Shown piece after piece: positions 7,840 to 12,175 of a stretch of DNA of 12,175 nt (positions within the stretch are counted from its first letter, which is position 1; each line of letters starts with the position of its first letter). This DNA comes from Thermoplasmata archaeon (GTDB lineage Archaea > Thermoplasmatota > Thermoplasmata > Lutacidiplasmatales > UBA184). The position numbers and the translations under genes are program-made. The notes under the pieces were generated by a model. The model made no database searches. It worked only from the letters and a program-made list of their open reading frames with translations, and was not told the origin of the DNA. The DNA is taken from NCBI GenBank assembly GCA_030038885.1, contig JASHQY010000027.1, forward strand, positions 1 through 12,175. Direction: 5' to 3'.

Positions 7840-8357
7840 TCGAGCTCCAGCGCGCCGAGCGCGCGCACGACCCGGGTGCTGAGCGCCGCGAAGTTCCGGG
7901 CCGCCTTCCGCTCCTGCCGGGAGCGGAGCCAGGACCATCGTCGGGCGAGCCAGCCCGTCTGCTCGGCCCACGCGGCGGCGGTGTACGCCCGGTTGATCTC
8001 CCGCACGAGGGTGCGCAGCGTCATCGGGGGAGGCAGGAGCCGGTTCGCCTCGGGGTCGTCGAGCTCGCTCGGCTCGCTGAGATGCACCTGGAACCGGTCC
8101 CGGACCGTGACCGCAAGGCAGCGGCCGAGCGCGTCGACCGCCGCGGAGTAACGTCCCTCGCTCAGGTTCGCGTAGACCAGGGCGTCCAGCTGGAGCCGCC
8201 ACGTCTCGGGGGCGGAGGTCGTCCCGAACGTCGGCAGGGGCGCGGTGCGACGCAGGGTCCACCAGCCGATGACGATCGCGAGCACGACCGCGATCACGAG
8301 CGGGATCTCGTACGACGGGTCCGTGAAGATCGCGCGGAGGGCCGGCGGAAGGTCCAT
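7836..8357 (-). CDS. Small single-pass membrane protein, MoxR operon
   Basis: This 173-residue protein has one N-terminal transmembrane helix (about 18-34, ending GWWTLRR), so the bulk (36-173) should be cytoplasmic, followed by an alpha-helical domain. Residues 52-90 (YANLSEGRYSAAVDALGRCL) look like a short TPR- or DUF4129-type helical hairpin. Residues 112-173 contain REINRAY, several Trp residues and many basic residues. I do not recognise a named family. It follows the DUF4129-like gene by 14 bp and overlaps moxR by 4 bp, which supports a role as a membrane tether or adaptor for the ATPase. Together with the soluble gene before it, it may represent two halves of what other genomes encode as one membrane-anchored DUF4129 protein; this is inference from composition and order. 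ATG 8357 has only a G-rich run (GGGGGG) upstream as a weak ribosome site. Confidence 0.82.
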   Translation of the reverse strand: MDLPPALRAIFTDPSYEIPLVIAVVLAIVIGWWTLRRTAPLPTFGTTSAPETWRLQLDALVYANLSEGRYSAAVDALGRCLAVTVRDRFQVHLSEPSELDDPEANRLLPPPMTLRTLVREINRAYTAAAWAEQTGWLARRWSWLRSRQERKAARNFAALSTRVVRALGALELE

Positions 8358-8371
8358 CGGCGAGGACCCCC

Positions 8372-8851
8372 CTACGCCCCACCCGCGCCGGCCTTCGGCG
8401 GGGGGGCGGTCGCGCCGGTCGCGGGACGCGAGGTCAGGGTCGAATCGGCCCCGATCGTCCACGAGAGCCGACGCAGCGACGGCTCCTCGTAGATCGCGCG
8501 AAGGATCTTCAGGACCTCCCCGCCGGAGACCTCGCCGCCCGGTCGCCCGTAGCGCACCGGCTCGTAGAGCGCGTACAGCCGCGGCAGGAGGGTCACGAGG
8601 TAGCCCATGTCGCGGCGCAGGTAGCGCTCGATCAGCTCCCGGTGGGTCCACTGTCGGGGGAGCTTGAGGCCGAACGCGCGCCGCACGTCCGCCTCGGCGC
8701 TCTGGTAGGCGAGGGTGATCGCCTCGGCGGTGCGATTCGCCCGAACGAGCGCCTCGACCCGGGCGAGCACCGGAGGCGGCGCGACGTCGAGCGGCGCCTT
8801 CGAGGCGTCGCCGCCGGGGACGGCGGGCATCGCCGAGCGCGCGGTCGCCAT
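8372..8851 (-). CDS. DUF4129-like helical protein, first gene of the MoxR operon
   Basis: Soluble, mostly helical protein of 159 residues with no signal peptide or transmembrane segment. Residues 27-102 resemble the C-terminal part of DUF4129 proteins: a helix with EAITLAYQSAEADVRRAFG, then a WTHRELIERYL helix (the T-x-R-E position is typical), then a helix ending LYALYEPVRYG, close to the family's usual Y-x3-RYG ending. DUF4129 domains recur in archaeal and bacterial MoxR/DUF58 loci, often as the tail of a transglutaminase or membrane protein; here the domain stands alone. The Pro/Gly/Ala-rich C-terminus (141-159) is probably disordered. ATG 8851 sits 25 nt downstream of a strong TATA box, indicating a leaderless transcript, and no Shine-Dalgarno is present. 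An in-frame ATG at codon 8 is possible, but the promoter spacing favours 8851. Confidence 0.8.
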   Translation of the reverse strand: MATARSAMPAVPGGDASKAPLDVAPPPVLARVEALVRANRTAEAITLAYQSAEADVRRAFGLKLPRQWTHRELIERYLRRDMGYLVTLLPRLYALYEPVRYGRPGGEVSGGEVLKILRAIYEEPSLRRLSWTIGADSTLTSRPATGATAPPPKAGAGGA

Positions 8852-8875
8852 GGCGGGAGGTCGAACCGGCGCCCC

Positions 8876-8883
8876 ATTTATAA
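8876..8883 (-). promoter_or_regulatory. TATA box of the MoxR/DUF58 operon (leaderless)
   Basis: The minus strand reads TTATAAAT, a textbook archaeal TATA element and the most AT-rich stretch in the window. Its centre is about 28-29 nt upstream of the A of ATG 8851. The usual TATA-to-start distance is about 26 nt, so transcription should begin at or within a few bases of the start codon. The intervening bases hold no GGAGG-like site. The element is nearly symmetrical, and the plus strand also reads TTTATAAT, so it could fire in both directions. Confidence 0.75.
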
Positions 8884-9011
8884 TCTGGTGCCCCGCGGGA
8901 TCGCCCCGGTGCCCGGGCCGGCCCGCGCGAAGGGGACGGTGGATCCGGACCCGGTCCGAAGACCGCACGACGATCCGACGATCTCGACCGCGACCGGGCG
9001 TTCGACCGGCG

Positions 9012-9023
9012 GGTTCAATACCC
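9012..9023 (+). promoter_or_regulatory. Candidate promoter of the first C-x5-C gene
   Basis: GGTTCAATACCC is the least GC-rich stretch in the 219-bp divergent spacer apart from the minus-strand TATA box. A similar string, GGTTGAAATACCCC, precedes the third gene of the family (10357-10370). With TTCAATAC as a weak TATA, transcription would start near 9044 and leave a leader of about 27 nt. The case rests on the shared motif; the TATA match itself is poor. Confidence 0.35.
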
Positions 9024-9070
9024 TCCTCCTCGCAAGGCTCCGGGGAGCATCCCGTGCCGGATCCCCGACC

Positions 9071-9670
9071 ATGAGACCTCCCTCGACCCGTGCGCTCTCC
9101 GCGTCGAGCCCCGGGGCCCCCCGGTCCCGTAGCGCGTGGTCGCGCCGGCTCAGCGCCGTCGTGCTCACGTTGACGGTCGTCGCGGTCGTGGGGCTCGTCT
9201 CCGCCGCCTTCGTGATCCAATCGACCAGCGGATCGGCGAACGGCGTGCAGAGCGGATCGGCGTTCCTGACCCACTGGCAGCAGACCGCCGTGCTCTCGAC
9301 CGCGACGCCGTTCGGAGCGTTGCCCGAGCTCAGCACCACGGCCGCCGCCCCGACGCGCCTCGCGGCCGCGTCCGCGGCGTACCGGCTGGACGCCGCGACC
9401 GCCCGGGACGTCGCGGTGGAATGGGTGTTCACCGAGTCGATCGGGATCGGGACGAACCTCGAGATCGAGATGGTCTATTCGGTCGCGTACACGTTGGCCG
9501 GCACGACGCACACGGTCTCGGGAACGGCCTATCTCGAGAGTCCGGCGACCGCGCCCGGCGTCGCCGACACGTTCGACCTCTACTGGGACGCGGGGGTGGC
9601 CACGGGCGTCACGTTCGGCGCGGAATCGGAGATCAGCCAAGCGTGCTCGGCGGTGGGGGCCTGCCCGTGA
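9071..9670 (+). CDS. Exported single-pass protein, C-x5-C family member 1
   Basis: Protein of 199 residues with a basic n-region (18-27, ending WSRRLS), one hydrophobic segment (about 28-50) and an extracellular domain rich in Thr, Ser, Ala and Val with few Lys, predicted mostly beta. I do not recognise a named family. Two neighbours share its pattern: STTxxAPTxL (88-97), a Tyr at 104, WxFTES (118-123), LEIE (130-133), YLES (154-157), YWDAG (171-175) and a terminal CSAVGACP, so that Cys192 and Cys198 are the last cysteines. The pair could form a small disulfide loop or be a sorting or crosslinking site. The N-terminus lacks the class III signal-peptide motif of archaeal pilins and archaellins. 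ATG 9071 is chosen because the segment before it is low-complexity; the Shine-Dalgarno is weak. The stop overlaps the next start (GTGA at 9667-9670), so the first two genes form an operon. Confidence 0.8.
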   Translation: MRPPSTRALSASSPGAPRSRSAWSRRLSAVVLTLTVVAVVGLVSAAFVIQSTSGSANGVQSGSAFLTHWQQTAVLSTATPFGALPELSTTAAAPTRLAAASAAYRLDAATARDVAVEWVFTESIGIGTNLEIEMVYSVAYTLAGTTHTVSGTAYLESPATAPGVADTFDLYWDAGVATGVTFGAESEISQACSAVGACP

Positions 9671-10227
9671 ACCCGGCCGTACGACGGCCGGGCCGCCTGG
9701 GCCTCCTCGGCTTCCTCGCGGTGATCGCGGTCGGCTCGCTCGCGGTGGGGCTGGTCGGAGCCGTGGGGACCCAGGTCACGAACGGCCCGGTCGAGACCGG
9801 GGCCGGCGCGTACGTGACCGAGCATCCCCTGACGTACTGGGAATGGGTCGAGACCGCGCTCGGCACGGTCCCGGCGGCCGTTCCGGGGCGGGCCTCGACG
9901 ACCGTCGGCGCTCCGACCGTCCTCGGGCTCGAGGCCGCGTCCTACGCGATCGATCCCGCGGTCTCGGGGCAGCCGAGCGTGATCTGGACGTTCGCCGAGA
10001 CCCCCGCGACCCCGGCCCGCACCGAGCTCGCGCTCACGTTCGTCGACGGCCTCGCCGATCCGGCGACGACGGTCACCGTGTACCTCGAGACCGCGGTCCG
10101 CGCGCCCTTCCTGACCCTCGAGTTCGTCTTCTACTGGGATGCGGGAGCGTTCGCGCCGACCGCCCTCGACATCGAGACGATGTCCGCGACCGTCGTCGCG
10201 TGCCCCGCGATCGGCGACTGCGCGTGA
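9667..10227 (+). CDS. Exported single-pass protein, C-x5-C family member 2
   Basis: Protein of 186 residues starting at a GTG that overlaps the upstream TGA by 4 bp, so it is probably translated by coupling. A short basic n-region (RRPGR, 6-10) and a hydrophobic helix (about 11-34) give a signal peptide or membrane anchor. The ectodomain follows family members 1 and 3: a Trp-containing segment (YWEWVE, 57-62), STTxxAPTVL (77-86), Tyr93, WTFAET (107-112), TELAL (119-123), YLET (139-142), YWDAG (156-160) and the terminal CPAIGDCA, with Cys179 and Cys185. It is the most diverged of the three: Pro replaces Ser after the first Cys, Ala ends the chain, and the middle loop is shorter. The family is unknown to me. 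The overlap with member 1 suggests balanced amounts of the two products, as for a hetero-assembly; this is inference. Confidence 0.8.
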   Translation: MNPAVRRPGRLGLLGFLAVIAVGSLAVGLVGAVGTQVTNGPVETGAGAYVTEHPLTYWEWVETALGTVPAAVPGRASTTVGAPTVLGLEAASYAIDPAVSGQPSVIWTFAETPATPARTELALTFVDGLADPATTVTVYLETAVRAPFLTLEFVFYWDAGAFAPTALDIETMSATVVACPAIGDCA

Positions 10228-10356
10228 CCGTCGTGCCTTGGGCCCGGACCGCACGCTCCGACCACGATGGAAGTATGCGTATCAACGCGCATTGCACGGG
10301 CTCTTAGTCCTTGCGATGGTTCCTCTCGGAGCGAGTCCGTTTCCCGGGCGACAGCA

Positions 10357-10393
10357 GGTTGAAATACCCCGTCCGGGCACCTTGACGCGAGGT
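10357..10393 (+). promoter_or_regulatory. Candidate promoter and ribosome site of the third C-x5-C gene
   Basis: GGTTGAAATACCCC (10357-10370) matches the motif ahead of family member 1. Taking TTGAAATAC as the TATA element puts the transcription start near 10390. GAGGT (10389-10393) lies 9 nt before ATG 10403 and is a fair Shine-Dalgarno, but it would then sit at the very 5' end of the transcript, so the start may lie slightly further upstream. The 175-bp spacer 10228-10402 is visibly less GC-rich than its surroundings, as a control region would be. Confidence 0.4.
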
Positions 10394-10402
10394 AGACCAG
10401 CA

Positions 10403-10972
10403 ATGGTCGGCACTACACCGGGTAAGCGCTTCCCCAGGAGAACAGTCTACGTGGCCACGGCGTTCGCGTTGCTCGCGGTCGTCGCAGGGTTCGGCCTCGC
10501 CTCGTCGTTCACGGTCTCGCAGGGATCGTCGATCAACGGCGGCGGCGTCTACCATGCGACGAACTCGATCGCGTGGTGGAACGAGGCGAGCGCGGGCGTG
10601 GCGGTCGTCCAGACCCCCCTGCCCGCCGCCCTCTCGACGACCGCGACCGCGCCGACGGTCCTCGCCGGCGCCGCGGCGACCTACGCCGTCAACACCGCGG
10701 TCGCGAACGACGTCGCGCAGTACTGGAAGTTCACGGAGTCGACCGGCGCGGCCGCCGCGACCGAGCTCGAGATCGCGTTCACGGTCTCGACCGGCGCGAC
10801 CCCGACCGTGACGACGCAGATCGTGTACGTCGAGACCCAGGCCACGAGCCCGACCGGGGCGCTGACGTTCACGATCGAGTACGACCTCGGCTCGCCCGCG
10901 ACCGCGACGATCACGCTGAACAGCGTGTCGCAGCTCTCGCAGGAGTGCTCGGCGGTCGGCACGTGCCCGTAG
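10403..10972 (+). CDS. Exported single-pass protein, C-x5-C family member 3
   Basis: Protein of 189 residues, clearly related to member 1. A basic n-region with PRRTVY (11-16) resembles a twin-arginine motif (R-R-x-hydrophobic-hydrophobic), so Tat export is possible. A hydrophobic helix follows at about 15-36. The ectodomain has a Trp-rich segment (AWWNE, 57-61), STTATAPTVL (78-87), Tyr94, WKFTES (108-113), TELEI (120-124), VYVET (141-145), a YDLG in place of YWDAG (160-163) and the terminal CSAVGTCP, with Cys182 and Cys188. Apart from the two cysteines there are none in the protein. It stands 175 bp from member 2 with its own likely promoter and ribosome site, so it may be expressed separately. 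Loss of the Trp in the YWDAG motif marks it as a distinct paralogue. Function unknown; a surface or filament subunit is one possibility. Confidence 0.82.
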   Translation: MVGTTPGKRFPRRTVYVATAFALLAVVAGFGLASSFTVSQGSSINGGGVYHATNSIAWWNEASAGVAVVQTPLPAALSTTATAPTVLAGAAATYAVNTAVANDVAQYWKFTESTGAAAATELEIAFTVSTGATPTVTTQIVYVETQATSPTGALTFTIEYDLGSPATATITLNSVSQLSQECSAVGTCP

Positions 10973-10998
10973 GGAACGCCGCGAGTTCCGGCGGACCA

Positions 10999-11020
10999 AC
11001 CTCTTCCTTACTTCTTCGTC
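10999..11020 (+). terminator. Pyrimidine-rich candidate terminator
   Basis: Starting 27 bp after the stop of the third C-x5-C gene, the plus strand has a run of only C and T with one A (CCTCTTCCTTACTTCTTC), about half T in otherwise T-poor DNA. Archaeal transcription commonly ends at T-rich non-template tracts without a hairpin. Its place between two convergent genes fits. No comparable T-tract serves the opposite strand. Confidence 0.45.
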
Positions 11021-11057
11021 CGGCCCCCGGGGTGCCGAGCGTTCGGCCCGGGACCGC

Positions 11058-12175
11058 TCACGCGGAGGTCGGTCGGGCCGGCGGGTCCGCGGCGGGGCGA
11101 CCCTCGAGCGCGGCGTGGCTGACGAGCTGCGCGGCGACCGTCACGACGCTGATCGCCTCGTCGGCCCCGGCCTTGCGCAGCTTCGTGAGGCTCGCCGGGG
11201 CGCTGCCGACCGCGACGATCCGAAGGCGCGGCTGGAGCCCGCGCGCGGTGATGACCGTCAGGAGGTTCTCCCCGTCGGTGTCGCCCGCGGCGACGAGCGC
11301 CCGGGCCCGCCCGATCCCGACCTCGCGCAGGTCGTCCTCCGACGCGGGGTCCCCGCGGTGGACGCGGTAGCCCTCCTTCTGCAGCCGCTCGACCACGGCG
11401 GCGTCGGTCGACAAGAGGATCGCGCCGACCGACTGGCCCCGCAGCGCGTCCGCGGTCGCGCGGCCCTCGGGAGACGCCCCGCAGATGATCACGTGGTCCG
11501 TGAGGTCCTCCATCTGCGCGCGCTCCAGCCGCCGGGCGATCCGCTCCAGCCGTCGCTCGAGGAACGGCAGGAAGAGGACCACGACCGCCGTTAAGAACGT
11601 TCCCACCCCGAACAGGATCAGGAGGATCGTGAACCAGCGTGCGTTGTCGGTGATCGGCTGGTAGCTCGTGCCGTTCGTGGAGACCGTCGCGATCGTGAAG
11701 TAGACCGCGTCGACCCAGTTCCGCCCGTTGAGCGGCGGGCTGAACTGGCCCGCGAGCCACCGCGCGCCGACCGTCCCGAACAGGACGGTGATCAGCGCGG
11801 CGACGACGACCAGGAGCTGCGTCGCTTCGGGCCCGGTCGCGGAGCCCCGGTAGAACCCCAGGCGGTACGGGTAGATCGCCGCGACGACCAGGGTCGCGGC
11901 GACCGCGGCGGCGACCGAGAACACGTTCGGGCTCACGACCGCGATCGAGATCGTGAGGCCGGGCGCGAGGAGGGAGAAGAGCCAGGCGACCGAGCTGCGC
12001 TCGCGGATGCGGAAGCTCAGCGCGAGCAGGAGCAGCCCCGCGACGACGTCGAACGGAGGGTCGTAGCCCGCGAACGAGTCGCGGTAGAGATCGGTCGGCG
12101 GCCGGGCCGCGGAGAGGAGCCCCAGGACCACGAGGAGCACGCCGACCCCGCCGGCGAGCGCCGCGAGCCGCGGCA
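11058..12175 (-). CDS. MthK-like RCK-domain ion channel (5' end at window edge)
   Basis: Predicted cation channel subunit, at least 371 residues. The frame is open to the window edge, where bases 12174-12175 give the last two bases of an NTG codon; ATG or GTG there would start the protein as (M)PRLAALAGG. Numbering from that codon, hydrophobic segments lie near 4-22, 42-54, 62-84, 86-102 and 118-142, then a pore helix (NWVDAVYFTIAT, about 153-164) and a final transmembrane helix (about 182-205). The cytoplasmic part carries one RCK N-terminal (TrkA-N) domain, about 228-355: DHVIICGASPEG, RGDP and KAGADEAIS match the order in MthK (VVICGWSE, HGDP, MAGADQVIS). A TrkA-C domain is absent. RCK domains gate potassium channels through Ca2+, nucleotides or similar ligands. 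The expected TVGYG filter reads TVSTNGTSY, so potassium selectivity cannot be assumed. Convergent with the C-x5-C genes and probably unrelated to them. Confidence 0.88.
   Translation of the reverse strand, partial: PRLAALAGGVGVLLVVLGLLSAARPPTDLYRDSFAGYDPPFDVVAGLLLLALSFRIRERSSVAWLFSLLAPGLTISIAVVSPNVFSVAAAVAATLVVAAIYPYRLGFYRGSATGPEATQLLVVVAALITVLFGTVGARWLAGQFSPPLNGRNWVDAVYFTIATVSTNGTSYQPITDNARWFTILLILFGVGTFLTAVVVLFLPFLERRLERIARRLERAQMEDLTDHVIICGASPEGRATADALRGQSVGAILLSTDAAVVERLQKEGYRVHRGDPASEDDLREVGIGRARALVAAGDTDGENLLTVITARGLQPRLRIVAVGSAPASLTKLRKAGADEAISVVTVAAQLVSHAALEGRPAADPPARPTSA

Noticed and set aside
7840..8382. Upstream extension of the MoxR frame
   Set aside because: It reads antisense-like Arg/Pro-rich sequence through the overlapping small membrane-protein gene. 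ATG 7839 has GGAG at 5 nt and forms an ATGA overlap.
10267..10362. 31-codon ORF in the spacer before the third C-x5-C gene
   Set aside because: It has no ribosome site, its codon use does not match the neighbours, and it ends inside the candidate promoter motif. Nothing supports translation.
9071..10972. Interpretation of the three small exported proteins as type IV pilins or archaellins
   Set aside because: The size and single N-terminal helix fit, but the class III signal peptide pattern (basic residue and Gly followed by a hydrophobic run with an early Glu) is absent, and the C-terminal cysteine pair is not a pilin trait I know in archaea.
1..12175. CRISPR arrays, transposases, insertion-sequence ends, defence genes
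   Set aside because: I looked for regularly spaced repeats, transposase or integrase motifs and nuclease signatures in all translations and found none.

Overview
The window is very GC-rich (roughly 70% by eye), with strong G/C at third codon positions, so nearly every frame is open on both strands and long spurious ORFs abound. Several traits point to an archaeon: a classic TATA element (8876-8883) placed for a leaderless transcript; an MthK-like potassium-channel regulatory domain; and a large sequon-rich surface protein combining Kelch repeats, CarboxypepD_reg-like domains and a C-terminal membrane anchor. A high-GC member of the Thermoplasmatota or a related euryarchaeal lineage is my best guess. 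That is inference; no rRNA or other taxonomic marker lies in the window.

Layout from left to right. Positions 1-1251 (minus) hold a DEAD-box RNA helicase that runs off the left edge. A 412-bp spacer (1252-1663) follows, with no gene I can support. Positions 1664-4378 (plus) encode a 904-residue secreted, membrane-anchored protein: signal peptide, complete six-bladed Kelch propeller, five Ig-like/CarboxypepD_reg-type repeats, C-terminal transmembrane anchor. It ends only 8 bp from the convergent end of a five-gene minus-strand operon (8851 down to 4387). In transcription order this operon encodes a DUF4129-like soluble helical protein, a small single-pass membrane protein, a MoxR-type AAA+ ATPase, a DUF58 protein and a polytopic membrane protein of unknown family. 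Two junctions are 4-bp ATGA overlaps and the other two gaps are 13-14 bp, so co-transcription is likely.

Divergent from that operon, on the plus strand, lie three related small single-pass exported proteins (9071-9670, 9667-10227, 10403-10972). They share a beta-rich ectodomain pattern and an almost identical C-terminus with two cysteines spaced C-x5-C at the extreme end. I recognise no described family for them. The window ends with a minus-strand ion channel (11058-12175, 5' end just outside) that has a pore loop and one MthK-like RCK domain but a selectivity filter unlike TVGYG.

Working model (inference): the MoxR/DUF58 operon is an ATP-dependent envelope maturation or chaperone module, since MoxR ATPases act with vWA-type partners such as DUF58 on membrane or exported substrates. 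The neighbouring exported proteins (the C-x5-C trio and possibly the Kelch protein) are candidate clients. The strongest candidate for something undescribed is the pairing of the C-x5-C family with this non-standard MoxR operon.
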